Assembly: GCF_001720165.1 (NCBI RefSeq) | Contig: NZ_MCRI01000008.1 | Coordinates: 1 to 64,000 of the forward strand | DNA from: Methylophaga muralis | GTDB taxonomy: Bacteria > Pseudomonadota > Gammaproteobacteria > Nitrosococcales > Methylophagaceae | Direction of reading: 5' to 3' | DNA: 64,000 nt | In this document: piece after piece, positions 23,487 through 31,922 of the stretch | Layout of the letters: each line of letters begins with the position of its first letter | How positions within the stretch are numbered: position 1 is the stretch's first letter | Position numbers and translations under genes: made by a program | Notes under the pieces: model-generated | Seen by the model: the letters and a program-made list of their open reading frames with translations, nothing else | Database searches by the model: none | What the model was told of the DNA's origin: nothing

Positions 23487-23563
23487 TATTATTGTTGCCT
23501 CGTAGAATACGTACGAATAGCGTATCATCGCACTTTCGTCATCAATACAGAAACAAATACTAA

Positions 23564-24136
23564 ATGAAAAGCCTGCTTATTTATAGCCTTTCCTTGGTTA
23601 TTCTCACGCTTAGCGCCTGTAGCAAAGATAAAATACCTGGTGTTTATCGAATAGATATTCAGCAAGGTAACCAGGTTACTCAGGAAATGCTCAGCAAACT
23701 GGAGCCTGGTATGACCAAAAGTCAGGTCTCCTTTGTAATGGGAACACCGATGCTAATTGATGTATTCCATCCAAATCGCTGGGATTACCTCTACAGTTTC
23801 CAGCCTGGAAGCGGCCCACGCGAACAACGTCGCATCACTTTATATTTTGATGATGAAGAAACGCTGGACTATGTTGATGGCAACACACGTATTGTTGAAA
23901 GCATTCAATTGACTGAAGAGCAACGTACCGATACAAATGTCGTCGTACCACTTACCGAACAGAAAACTGGTTTTTTCAACAGTATTTTGAACCTTATCGG
24001 TTTGGGCGAAGAAAAAGTTGAGACAATTGACGAAACTGATCCTGCTCTTGTACAGCAAAAAGAAGCACTTCCAGAGACATCAAGAGAGCCTATGGGTGGA
24101 CAACAACCCGCAGGCCAAATCCCGGATATTCAATAA
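23564..24136 (+). CDS. bamE: Outer membrane protein assembly factor BamE
   Basis: A small lipoprotein of the BAM complex that inserts beta-barrel proteins into the outer membrane. The signal peptide ends in the lipobox L-T-L-S-A-C (Cys19). The SmpA/OmlA domain covers about residues 25-115, with K-L-E-P-G-M-T-K-S-Q-V and G-T-P-M-L-I-D-V-F-H. The total of 190 residues is about 75 longer than the E. coli protein; the extra is an acidic, Pro/Gln-rich tail likely to be disordered. Divergent from fur. Confidence 0.94.
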   Translation: MKSLLIYSLSLVILTLSACSKDKIPGVYRIDIQQGNQVTQEMLSKLEPGMTKSQVSFVMGTPMLIDVFHPNRWDYLYSFQPGSGPREQRRITLYFDDEETLDYVDGNTRIVESIQLTEEQRTDTNVVVPLTEQKTGFFNSILNLIGLGEEKVETIDETDPALVQQKEALPETSREPMGGQQPAGQIPDIQ

Positions 24137-24140
24137 TCGT

Positions 24141-24779
24141 TTAACTAGTTGATTCCTGAACCGGTTCAAATTGACCGGTTTGGGAGTTAAAGCAAAGCAA
24201 CTCCCCCGCCGCTAAATCAAAGTACCAGCCGTGTAAGGTCAAACGGCCATCTTCAACACGTTCCTTTACACACTCAAAGCTCATCAGATTATCTAACGAA
24301 ACTAATACGGCCCTTTGCTCACATGCTTTCAATTGAGCAGGTTCATCTCCATGATGATGCTGTTTAACCCAATCTTTTGCTGGCTGCGCTATTGATACCC
24401 ATTGATGAATGAACTTGGAGTTTTGCTGACCATCGTCTTCCCAGAGCGCCCTTATTCCACCGCAGTTTGCGTGCCCCATGACAATAATGTTTTCAACCTG
24501 AAGATTATTCACTGCAAACTCAAGTGCTGAACTAGTGCCATGGTGCAAACCATCATTCTCACAAGGTGGCACGAGGTTGGCGACGTTTCTGACTGTAAAC
24601 AGATCACCAGGATCACAATCCGTCAAAATAGCCGGATCAACTCGTGAATCACAGCAGCCGACCATTAACGTTTTGGCGGGCTGGCCAGTTTTCATGCTGG
24701 CGTAGAGACGACTATCCTGTCCAAAATAATGCTTTTTGAAACGTCTAAAACCTTCAATTAATCTATCTGTATTAGCCAT
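24141..24779 (-). CDS. Beta-class carbonic anhydrase
   Basis: Interconverts CO2 and bicarbonate in the cytoplasm. The zinc ligands are visible as C-D-S-R (Cys and Asp), then G-H-A-N-C-G-G (His and Cys). Length is 212 residues. It follows the metallo-beta-lactamase-fold gene by 3 bases in the same direction, so the two are co-transcribed. Convergent with bamE, with a 4-base gap. The metabolic link to its operon partner is not obvious. Confidence 0.95.
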   Translation of the reverse strand: MANTDRLIEGFRRFKKHYFGQDSRLYASMKTGQPAKTLMVGCCDSRVDPAILTDCDPGDLFTVRNVANLVPPCENDGLHHGTSSALEFAVNNLQVENIIVMGHANCGGIRALWEDDGQQNSKFIHQWVSIAQPAKDWVKQHHHGDEPAQLKACEQRAVLVSLDNLMSFECVKERVEDGRLTLHGWYFDLAAGELLCFNSQTGQFEPVQESTS

Positions 24780-24782
24780 CTT

Positions 24783-25424
24783 TTATGCTTGTCTCAAAAA
24801 CTTTAAATAAGGGTTATGTTGTTTCTCATGCTCAATCGTAGTGACTGGTCCATGTCCGCTATGCACACGCAAATGTCCTGGCAATTGCACTAAGCGTTGT
24901 AAGCTTTGCTGCATTATAGCCGGATTACCCATGGGCAGGTCAGTTCGGCCAACACTGCCTGAAAATAACGTATCACCCACAAAAATATCCTGCTCATCAT
25001 AATAACAACCCTGCCCGGGAGTATGTCCTGGAGTGGAAATAAACTTGAGTGTTGTCTTACCTAGCTGAATCTCATCACCATCATCCACAAGATGATCAAT
25101 ACGTCCGCATTGTCGATTAAATGCCGGTTGCCCAAACCAATCACCTTGAACTGGTAGAGTTTCAAATAACGGGATCTCTTTACGAGGTAAATATGTTGGC
25201 ACATTAAACTTTGACTGCAGAGCAATTAATCCACCCGCATGGTCAAGATGCCCGTGAGTTAACAATATCATCTGGATTTCTGGTACAGGTCGGATGGCCA
25301 GTAATTTTTTGACTAACTCATCCGTTTCTCCGGTATCAACAATTGCACTGGCACCGGTTGCTTCATCTTGGATCAAATATGTATTGACCTGAAATGCACC
25401 AACTGTGAAACAGGTAATGTGCAT
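24783..25424 (-). CDS. Metallo-beta-lactamase-fold hydrolase (GloB-like)
   Basis: A 213-residue zinc hydrolase of the glyoxalase II-like group, probably acting on a thioester. The motif T-H-G-H-L-D-H-A-G-G supplies the metal ligands, and further ones occur in T-P-G-H-T-P-G-Q and near the C-terminal S-G-H-G-P. The ATG at 25424 is chosen over the GTG one codon upstream. First gene of a two-gene unit with the carbonic anhydrase. The substrate cannot be named from sequence. Confidence 0.88.
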   Translation of the reverse strand: MHITCFTVGAFQVNTYLIQDEATGASAIVDTGETDELVKKLLAIRPVPEIQMILLTHGHLDHAGGLIALQSKFNVPTYLPRKEIPLFETLPVQGDWFGQPAFNRQCGRIDHLVDDGDEIQLGKTTLKFISTPGHTPGQGCYYDEQDIFVGDTLFSGSVGRTDLPMGNPAIMQQSLQRLVQLPGHLRVHSGHGPVTTIEHEKQHNPYLKFLRQA

Positions 25425-25433
25425 CACATAACT

Positions 25434-25471
25434 CCCAAAAAAAAGCAGCTGGTGATGGCACCAGCTGCTTT
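25434..25471 (-). terminator. Rho-independent terminator after the WYEAN gene
   Basis: A perfect 10-bp stem (GCAGCTGGTG with CACCAGCTGC) with a 4-base loop. On the minus strand it is followed by a run of eight T. It lies about 20 bases after the stop of the tryptophan-rich repeat gene at 25493, which supports that distant stop as the true end of the gene. Confidence 0.92.
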
Positions 25472-25492
25472 AATAACTTCATTTAAAACGTA

Positions 25493-25828
25493 TTATTTGT
25501 CTGTTTTTTTCTGCGTTTCACGTGCTAAACGCATATTATTTTCAAACCAATCACGTTTGATTTTTTGGGTACGCGCCAGACTGATATTGGCTTCATACCA
25601 TTTCTGTTTGATATCTGCATGCGGATCGGGATGCAGATTCGCTTCATACCATTTTTTATGGCTTTCGCGCGCCGCTTGCAGATTCGCCTCATACCATTTT
25701 CTATCACTGGCCATTTGTTCATCACTGAACTCATACCAATGTTTATCGGTTGGCGTTTGATCCAGATTAGCTTCATACCACTTGCTATGTTGCTCACGGA
25801 ATTTAGCCAGATTAGCTTGTTGGAAGCG
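25493..25828 (-). pseudogene. WYEAN-repeat protein, C-terminal part after the frameshift
   Basis: Direct continuation of the repeat protein in the next frame. It reads R-F-Q-Q-A-N-L-A-K-F-R, then K-W-Y-E-A-N and H-W-Y-E-F-S, three more K-W-Y-E-A-N and a final D-W-F-E-N-N, ending K-K-T-D-K. It has no start codon or ribosome site of its own at the join, and it is nearly identical to the matching part of the upstream copy. It ends about 20 bases before a strong terminator, so it belongs to the same transcript. Confidence 0.85.
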
Positions 25829-26618
25829 TTTTTTTCAGATCGCTATATTGTGAATCAGCAAACTCGTACCAATGAGTTTCAGTTGGTGTGTTATTCAGAT
25901 TCGCTTCATACCAATGCTGCCGATTCGCCCGAACTGTTTCGAGAGCACTGCGAAGATTGGCTTCGTACCATTTTTTCTTGGTATCTAGGTGATCCACCAT
26001 ATTGGCTTCAAACCAGTGAGTATCGCGTTGCTGGGCAGGACGCTGATTAGCTTCATACCATTTCGAATTTTCACGTGCTACTTTGGTGTTATAAGCAAAC
26101 CAGTCACGTTTAATCTGTTGTGTTCTTACCAGACTGATATTAGCTTCATACCATTTCTGTTTGATATCTGCATGTGGATCGGGATGCAGATTCGCTTCAT
26201 ACCATTTTTTATGGCTTTCGCGCGCCGCTTGCAGATTCGCCTCATACCATTTTCTATCACTGGCCATTTGTTCATCACTGAACTCATACCAATGTTTATC
26301 GGTTGGCGTTTGATCCAGATTGGCTTCATACCACTTGCTATGTTGCTCGCGGAATTTAGCCAAATTAGCTTGTTGGAAGCGTTTTTTCAAATCACTATAT
26401 TGTGAATCAGCATACTCATACCAATGGGTTTCAGTTGGTGTGTTATCCAAATTCGCTTCATACCAATGACGGTTTGCGCGCACTGCTTCGACAGCACTGC
26501 GTAAGTTAGCTTCATACCATTTTTTCTTGGTATCAAGATGCTTCACCAGATTGGCTTCATACCACGGACGTTCAGAATGCTGAACAGGATTCTGAGCCGC
26601 TTTGTACCAAGGCAGTTT
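25514..26618. repeat. In-frame 552-bp tandem duplication inside the WYEAN gene
   Basis: Two copies lie head to tail, about 25514-26066 and 26067-26618. Matching positions are 553 bases apart below the T-run at 25829 and 552 above it, so the true period is 552 bases, exactly 184 codons. The lower copy carries the extra T. Homology fades at both outer ends. Within each copy a short unit encoding W-Y-E-A-N recurs every 14-19 codons. Confidence 0.88.
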
Positions 26619-26729
26619 TTTCATTTTATCTCTCACTGCGTTTGCGGATTGCAACTTAGCTTTAATACTGTCTATCGCTGCGTGATTGCTCTCGTACCAC
26701 TTTGTTTTAATATCGATTGTGCTACTCAT
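25812..26729 (-). CDS. WYEAN-repeat protein, N-terminal part (frameshifted)
   Basis: I do not recognise this family. The ATG at 26729 follows AGAGAGG at good spacing. The 305 residues are almost entirely repeats of K/H-W-Y-E-A-N (variants W-Y-E-F-S/A, W-F-A-Y-N, W-F-E-A-N, and R-F-Q-Q-A-N) separated by 8-13 polar residues. There are 17 W-containing copies here and 6 more in the continuation. No signal peptide or membrane segment, so probably cytoplasmic; the motif and charged linkers suggest short amphipathic helices. The frame breaks at a run of seven T (25829-25835), where the sister copy has six (26382-26387). Removing one base gives a single 411-residue protein ending at 25493. Confidence 0.85.
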   Translation of the reverse strand: MSSTIDIKTKWYESNHAAIDSIKAKLQSANAVRDKMKKLPWYKAAQNPVQHSERPWYEANLVKHLDTKKKWYEANLRSAVEAVRANRHWYEANLDNTPTETHWYEYADSQYSDLKKRFQQANLAKFREQHSKWYEANLDQTPTDKHWYEFSDEQMASDRKWYEANLQAARESHKKWYEANLHPDPHADIKQKWYEANISLVRTQQIKRDWFAYNTKVARENSKWYEANQRPAQQRDTHWFEANMVDHLDTKKKWYEANLRSALETVRANRQHWYEANLNNTPTETHWYEFADSQYSDLKKTLPTS

Positions 26730-26741
26730 TGTGTTTACCTC

Positions 26742-26775
26742 TCTGGGTAGTTTTACAATTTGATACTACCCCAGA
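26742..26775. other. Inverted repeat in the WYEAN gene leader
   Basis: TCTGGGTAGT and its complement ACTACCC(C)AGA are separated by 13 bases. In the minus-strand transcript the hairpin would sit directly against the AGAGAGG ribosome site of the WYEAN gene. It could be an operator or an RNA element affecting translation; there is no T-run after it, so it is not a terminator. Confidence 0.5.
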
Positions 26776-26826
26776 AGTGAAGACGACTACAAGTAAAAGC
26801 ATGCGAAGAAAACATGAAACTAACTT

Positions 26827-27243
26827 TTATTCAAAGCAATGCTTTTCCGCCTTCACCCGCTGTAACATGGCAATTTTCTGTTCTATCTGCTGTGTACGCC
26901 TTGCTTCTTTTTCATCCACCAATGAAGAATAGCTCAAATAGGCTAATCCTAACCAACCTTTAACAATCGGAATAGTATCGAAAGCAATTAGGGTAGTCGC
27001 CAGTTTATTACTGCCATCGGCATAAAAATCCGGTTTGTAACTGTATCGGTATGGGTGCAATTGATTAATCGCTCCATCAATCTCTACACAGCTATGTTTA
27101 CGAATTTCATCCGTTATTTCAACAATAGGTGGTTCGTAGTAAATGGGTTCGGTGGGAACCGGCACAGGGGTCAATGCCTGTACCGGAACTGCCATTAATG
27201 CAAACGCCATACTTCCTAATTTAATAACAAACTGTTTATTCAT
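26827..27243 (-). CDS. Small secreted protein of unknown function
   Basis: Not recognised. A Sec signal peptide is clear at the N-terminus: M-N-K-Q-F, a hydrophobic stretch M-A-F-A-L-M-A-V-P, then V-Q-A-L-T. The mature part starts with a Pro/Tyr-rich segment, contains two cysteines (H-S-C-V-E and K-H-C-F-E) that could form a disulfide, and ends in a charged helix. The ATG at 27243 (138 residues) is chosen; another ATG lies at 27252. It lies 97 bases upstream of the WYEAN gene and 67 downstream of the Lon-like gene, all on one strand, so possibly one operon. Confidence 0.7.
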   Translation of the reverse strand: MNKQFVIKLGSMAFALMAVPVQALTPVPVPTEPIYYEPPIVEITDEIRKHSCVEIDGAINQLHPYRYSYKPDFYADGSNKLATTLIAFDTIPIVKGWLGLAYLSYSSLVDEKEARRTQQIEQKIAMLQRVKAEKHCFE

Positions 27244-27310
27244 GGATGACATACCTATCAATGAGTCTCTGCTTATTGATGTTAACGGCTGGTTTATTGA
27301 TTACTGAAGT

Positions 27311-29704
27311 CTAATCACTCGCCTCGTGACTGGTGTCTTTGTCATGTTTATTGAGCTCAGCCCAATTCGCAAGTCTGGCTGCTACTGCCGCATTAAAAGT
27401 TTTTTCTGGGTAGTTACCATCTTCATCCGCTACACCAACTTCATGATCAGTCAGTATAGTAATAGCATCTGCAATATCATCAATGGCATAAATATGAAAT
27501 AGCCCATTTTCAACCGATTGCCGGACTTCCGGTTTTAGCATCAGATGCTGCATATTACTGCGCGGAATTATTACTCCTTGCGTCCCAGTCATGCCGACCA
27601 GTGTGCAGACATCATAAAAACCTTCAATCTTTTCATTAACACCACCGATAGCCTGCACTTGACCGAATTGATTCATTGAACCGGTAATCGCCATGGATTG
27701 TTTCAACGGAATTTTGGCGATGGCGGACAATAAAGCACACAACTCTGCCACCGTGGCACTATCACCATCAATTTCACCATAGTTTTGTTCAAACACAATA
27801 CTGGCAGCCATTGATAAAGGTTTGTCAGCAGCATAAAACGAACCTAGATAGGCGGCCAGAATCATCACCCCTTTGGCATGCAGGTTACCGCCTAATTCCA
27901 CCTCACGTTCGATATCAATAATGGCATCATCACCATAACGACAACTGGCTGTGATACGCGTTGGTTCACCAAAATGAAAACCACCGATACTTAAAACTGA
28001 TAAGCCATTTACCTGACCAACGCGTTTGCCGCTCACATCGAGCTGAATAATTTGCCGCTGGATTTGTTGATAGACCACGGTGCGTACCCTATCCACTCTT
28101 TGGAGACGTTGTTGCCATGCGTGATTCACAGCATCAGCCGTTATCTCTGCTTGTTGATATTTTCGCGTCCAATAGGCTGACTCACGCAACAGATCCGTCA
28201 TATCGCCTATATGTAAAGATAACTGCTGACCGTCATTAATCGATCTTGCTGCGTACTCAATCATTAAGGCGACCGCACCTTGCTGCAATGCAGGCAAATG
28301 CTCATTCATTGCAGTTGAGGCAATAAGTTTAGCCATTTGCATATGTGTTTCAGCAGTACGAGGTAATTCGTCTTCCAAATCAGCCAGAACTTTGAATAAT
28401 CCTGCAAATTCAGGGTCCCATTCGTAAAGCTGATAATAAAGATCTCGATTGCCAAGCAGGATTACTTTGGTCGAAAGCGGAATCGGCTCGGGTTCCAGTG
28501 AGACAGTAGCAACTAAACTGTATGTACGCTCTAGGTTTTCCAGTGGAATTTCCGATGATTTTAACGCGGCTTTTAAACCTTCCCAGGCAAAAGGTTGCTC
28601 CAATAATTTTTCGGCATCAACAATTAAAAAACCACCATTGGCGCGATGCAAAGCTCCCGCTTTGATCAAGGTAAAATCGGTGACTAACGCTCCCATCATC
28701 GCCATGTTTTCCACACAACCCAACAAGTTTTGATGATTCGGTTGATTGAGATACACCACTGGCGCGCCATGCAGGTCAGCATTGTCGACAATCAAGTTGA
28801 TCTGATAGCGCTTCAGGCAATTATCAATGTTCACATCTTCCTGACGTTCATCGTTTTTTAAGAACATGTCGATATTGCGTTGAATATCAAACTGCATATC
28901 ATCAAAATAATTCTGCAACAGCTGGGATTTTGGATATGCGTGACGTAAAAAATCTATCTGGCGCGTAATAACCTCCAAAGCCACCTGATCATTTAATGCA
29001 GTAATTTTATTAACGGTGTCATGTTCCCATTCGTGGATTTCAATCAACGTTTCCTGCATATCAACTTGCAGTTTGGCAATGGCCTCTTCCGTTTCCATTT
29101 TTTTGGCATAAGGTAGATCTTCAAAAGCCTCTCCAGATAAAGGCTCACCTTCGTGTTGGGCGGCAAAGGCATACGCGCCATCTTCCATCCGCAGTAACAC
29201 CACACCTTGTTTATCTGCTTCAGCCTGTAACGCAGCAAACAACCTCACCCGATGTTGCCGACTGGCTTCTTCAATTGCGCGTAGTCGTCCACGGTAATAT
29301 TCATCGTCAAATGCGTAAGGTAATTGTTGTTGAAGCTCTTTGATGACACGCTCGATATCAAGCTTTAGTTGCGCACCATCCCCCGCAGGCAATGACAACG
29401 CTTTTGGCTGCTGGGGAATATCAAAATTATGCAAATAGGCCCAGTCTTTGGCATCCGGACGACCAGCACAATATTTGGTGAGAAACTCCCCTACCAACGA
29501 TTTTTTCCCCATACCGGCTTCACCCATCACATACAGGTTATAACCCTCGGCCTGAATATTGGCTGCAAACTCAATGGCTTCGCGAGCCCGCTCCTGACCA
29601 ATCAAGCCCGTTAGAGGTTCAATGGTTGCGGTTGTTTTGAATGGCAAATCGGCCGGATTGCAGCCGTGGTAAAGTTGTGAAGCATTAAGTTGTGTGACTG
29701 GCAT
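27311..29704 (-). CDS. Lon-related ATP-dependent protease (AAA_32/LonB-like)
   Basis: A 797-residue AAA+ serine protease lacking the Lon N-terminal substrate domain. Near residue 58 a P-loop-like stretch reads M-G-E-A-G-M-G-K-K-S. A coiled-coil insert covers about residues 130-290. The AAA segment (A-N-G-G-F-L-I-V-D-A-E) is followed by the S16 protease domain from about residue 590. The catalytic Ser is in I-D-G-D-S-A-T-V-A-E and the Lys in V-N-E-K-I-E-G-F. This matches the AAA_32/Lon_C family widespread in proteobacteria. Substrates are unknown. First gene of a possible three-gene unit with the secreted protein and the WYEAN protein. Confidence 0.92.
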   Translation of the reverse strand: MPVTQLNASQLYHGCNPADLPFKTTATIEPLTGLIGQERAREAIEFAANIQAEGYNLYVMGEAGMGKKSLVGEFLTKYCAGRPDAKDWAYLHNFDIPQQPKALSLPAGDGAQLKLDIERVIKELQQQLPYAFDDEYYRGRLRAIEEASRQHRVRLFAALQAEADKQGVVLLRMEDGAYAFAAQHEGEPLSGEAFEDLPYAKKMETEEAIAKLQVDMQETLIEIHEWEHDTVNKITALNDQVALEVITRQIDFLRHAYPKSQLLQNYFDDMQFDIQRNIDMFLKNDERQEDVNIDNCLKRYQINLIVDNADLHGAPVVYLNQPNHQNLLGCVENMAMMGALVTDFTLIKAGALHRANGGFLIVDAEKLLEQPFAWEGLKAALKSSEIPLENLERTYSLVATVSLEPEPIPLSTKVILLGNRDLYYQLYEWDPEFAGLFKVLADLEDELPRTAETHMQMAKLIASTAMNEHLPALQQGAVALMIEYAARSINDGQQLSLHIGDMTDLLRESAYWTRKYQQAEITADAVNHAWQQRLQRVDRVRTVVYQQIQRQIIQLDVSGKRVGQVNGLSVLSIGGFHFGEPTRITASCRYGDDAIIDIEREVELGGNLHAKGVMILAAYLGSFYAADKPLSMAASIVFEQNYGEIDGDSATVAELCALLSAIAKIPLKQSMAITGSMNQFGQVQAIGGVNEKIEGFYDVCTLVGMTGTQGVIIPRSNMQHLMLKPEVRQSVENGLFHIYAIDDIADAITILTDHEVGVADEDGNYPEKTFNAAVAARLANWAELNKHDKDTSHEASD

Positions 29705-29788
29705 GGATATCTCTGGACGAATGAACAGAACTTAGCTTAGGCTAGGCACATCTGATAGGCAACTGCTTCAATAAATGGGATAAAGCTT

Positions 29789-30094
29789 ATGACAAATCAG
29801 GATTATGAAGAGAAACGTAATTTTTTCCGCATGCGGGTAAATGGTCCGGTGAAGATCGAACGCCAGGATCCTGCGGAAACCTTTCATGCAGAAGGACTTG
29901 ATTTAAGCGCAAGTGGCTTGAGTTTGATATCAGATGACATTGTTACTGAAGGCGAAATTTTACAAATTAGTATAAAAAGTCATAACCCAGAACTTGCTGA
30001 CTTTGTCGCAGAGGCGAAGGTTGTGAGAGTTCAACCTATAGAAGAACAACCGGAGCGTTTCAATATTTCGGTGAAATTTACCACTATTTATTGA
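29789..30094 (+). CDS. PilZ-domain c-di-GMP-binding protein
   Basis: A single-domain PilZ protein of 101 residues. Both ligand motifs are intact: R-N-F-F-R near the N-terminus (RxxxR) and D-L-S-A-S-G about 30 residues later (D/NxSxxG). It should therefore bind cyclic-di-GMP, which several cyclases in this window could supply. It stands alone between divergent and convergent neighbours, so its downstream partner is unknown. Confidence 0.93.
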   Translation: MTNQDYEEKRNFFRMRVNGPVKIERQDPAETFHAEGLDLSASGLSLISDDIVTEGEILQISIKSHNPELADFVAEAKVVRVQPIEEQPERFNISVKFTTIY

Positions 30095-30101
30095 AATCCA
30101 G

Positions 30102-30746
30102 TTACAACCAGTAGCTGCTTCGCGTCATCACTTTCGACATCGGCTGCATTATTTTTCGCACCAACCAGGGTAATTCAGCCCCGCCAGCAGCTAAAGCAGT
30201 ATCCTGATGATGGCGTTCATCTTCACGCATTTGCGCTAGTATTGAGCGGCTTCGCAAATCATTTTCACTGACTTTGCCCAAATGCTCATCAAGATGCTCA
30301 ATCACCTGTTTTTCGGTTTCAGCAACAAATCCCAGACTCCATTTATCACCAATTTTACCGGCGACAGCCCCGATCACAAACGATCCGGCATACCAAAGTG
30401 GATTGAGTAAACTGGTGCGACCTTCAAGTTGTTGCAGTCGTTGTTCACACCACAATAAATGATCGTTTTCTTCAGCTGCCGCCTGTTGCATCGCATCACG
30501 TATATCAGTCAATTGCGCCGTCAAAGCCTGACCTTGGTATAAAGCCTGCGCGGAAACTTCACCGGAATGATTGACGCGCATCAAGGCAATTGATTGGCGT
30601 CGCTCATTATCATTCAACACGTTTTCTTCTATACCCTTCGCAGGATTGTCTCTGCCACTGGAAAGCGGTGTGCCCGCCAAAGTGGTTAAGGCTTTATCCA
30701 ATTCGATAATGATTTTGTCAGCTAATAACAAATTACGGAAACTCAT
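30102..30746 (-). CDS. coq7: Demethoxyubiquinone hydroxylase Coq7
   Basis: Di-iron monooxygenase catalysing the last ring hydroxylation of ubiquinone synthesis at the inner membrane. The carboxylate and histidine ligands of the ferritin-like fold are visible: S-G-E-V-S-A-Q, E-E-N-D-H-L-L-W and E-D-E-R-H-H-Q, with E-T-E-K-Q-V-I-E-H between. At 214 residues it is the Pseudomonas-type Coq7, used in place of UbiF. Convergent with the PilZ gene. Confidence 0.95.
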   Translation of the reverse strand: MSFRNLLLADKIIIELDKALTTLAGTPLSSGRDNPAKGIEENVLNDNERRQSIALMRVNHSGEVSAQALYQGQALTAQLTDIRDAMQQAAAEENDHLLWCEQRLQQLEGRTSLLNPLWYAGSFVIGAVAGKIGDKWSLGFVAETEKQVIEHLDEHLGKVSENDLRSRSILAQMREDERHHQDTALAAGGAELPWLVRKIMQPMSKVMTRSSYWL

Positions 30747-30764
30747 TTTTTTCCTGGGTTTAAT

Positions 30765-31835
30765 TCAAAATAATTCAACATTAGAACTCACCATTTTTTT
30801 AGGCTCCATCACCTTCCCTGCAGCAACTAGATGATGATAATTTTGTACTTGATTACGACCTTCATTTTTCGCGGCATACAAAGCCTCATCGGCCTGACCA
30901 ATTACGTCGGTTGGTGAGAGTTGGGCTGAGACTTCGACAAAACCAACACTCACCGTCACCTGACCAAGTTGAGGGAAACTATGATTTGCCACCACTTTAC
31001 GAATTCGTTCAAATGCCTGCATGGCATCCACTTCATTTGCCGCTTTAAGCAACACCACAAACTCTTCGCCACCAAAACGATAAATCAGATCATCATCGCG
31101 AATCACGCCTGAAGTCATCAATCGGGCAACCAGAATAATTACTTCATCACCATATAAATGACCATAGGTATCATTAATGACTTTAAATTTATCAATATCC
31201 ACTACCCCCAACCAATGTTTAATGGCATAGCGACGACGACGCGAATCATTTGGGGAAGCCATAAGTTTATTAAGTTCACTACTTTGATTCACCAGAATTT
31301 TGGTTATCTGCTCATCAAGCGTTTCACGATTGTATAAACCAGTTAATTTGTCACGTTGAGATTTGTCAATTAACGCCAGGTAGTTGGCATAAACTCTCAG
31401 AATTCCATGCACTAGTCGTTGATCATTGACAGAAGGCAACTCGTGACAGTGATGCACCAAACTCGCAAATATTTCGCCATGTGAATCAAAAGCAGGATAA
31501 ATGACATTCCATCCGTCATTTCCAGATTGGCGATAAGAAACAATATCTTCTTTATCGATGGCTTTGGTAAGTGCTGCAGTCAATTCATCAGCCGTTTCAA
31601 AATTCAGTTTAGGGTGCTGATCAGAAGACGAAATAACATCATTCACACAAAAGGCCAGCAGGCTGATGTCATGCACCAGATCATGGCGGCGCACTCGAAA
31701 CAGTCGCAGCGACTGCGCCGGAAATAATTCATTTAAGGTTTTTAACAGGCTTTTTTCCAACACCTGCCGATCATGGTGTCGGGTGATTTCAGCAAGATTG
31801 TCGACAATTCGTATACTGCTATGACGATGTTGCAT
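30765..31835 (-). CDS. Soluble diguanylate cyclase (GGDEF)
   Basis: Makes cyclic-di-GMP from two GTP. The C-terminal GGDEF domain (about residues 175-345) has the active motif G-G-E-E-F and an intact inhibitory I-site R-D-D-D five residues before it. The N-terminal ~170 residues have no membrane helix and look like a GAF-type sensor, though I cannot confirm this. Length is 356 residues. It lies between coq7 and cheV, all on the minus strand. Confidence 0.93.
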   Translation of the reverse strand: MQHRHSSIRIVDNLAEITRHHDRQVLEKSLLKTLNELFPAQSLRLFRVRRHDLVHDISLLAFCVNDVISSSDQHPKLNFETADELTAALTKAIDKEDIVSYRQSGNDGWNVIYPAFDSHGEIFASLVHHCHELPSVNDQRLVHGILRVYANYLALIDKSQRDKLTGLYNRETLDEQITKILVNQSSELNKLMASPNDSRRRRYAIKHWLGVVDIDKFKVINDTYGHLYGDEVIILVARLMTSGVIRDDDLIYRFGGEEFVVLLKAANEVDAMQAFERIRKVVANHSFPQLGQVTVSVGFVEVSAQLSPTDVIGQADEALYAAKNEGRNQVQNYHHLVAAGKVMEPKKMVSSNVELF

Positions 31836-31922
31836 AATTGTTTTGCCTTTAACAGAACGGGTGGACGATCATCGTTGATCGGGCTGATCAATTGCCACTC
31901 AGATCAATACGGCAGAAGCCAA

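Noticed and set aside
23487-23563. Fur box in the fur-bamE intergenic region
   Set aside because: No stretch matches GATAATGATTATC well enough; only scattered AT-rich similarity.
25514-26618. CRISPR-like array, because a short element recurs at near-regular spacing
   Set aside because: Unit spacing varies from 14 to 19 codons, stays in frame, and the spacers are similar between copies; it is a coding repeat.
25368-26750. Several long plus-strand open frames opposite the WYEAN gene, rich in F-I-P-F repeats
   Set aside because: They mirror the minus-strand repeats, have no ribosome sites and no homology, and the minus strand has a start site, coherent repeats and a terminator.
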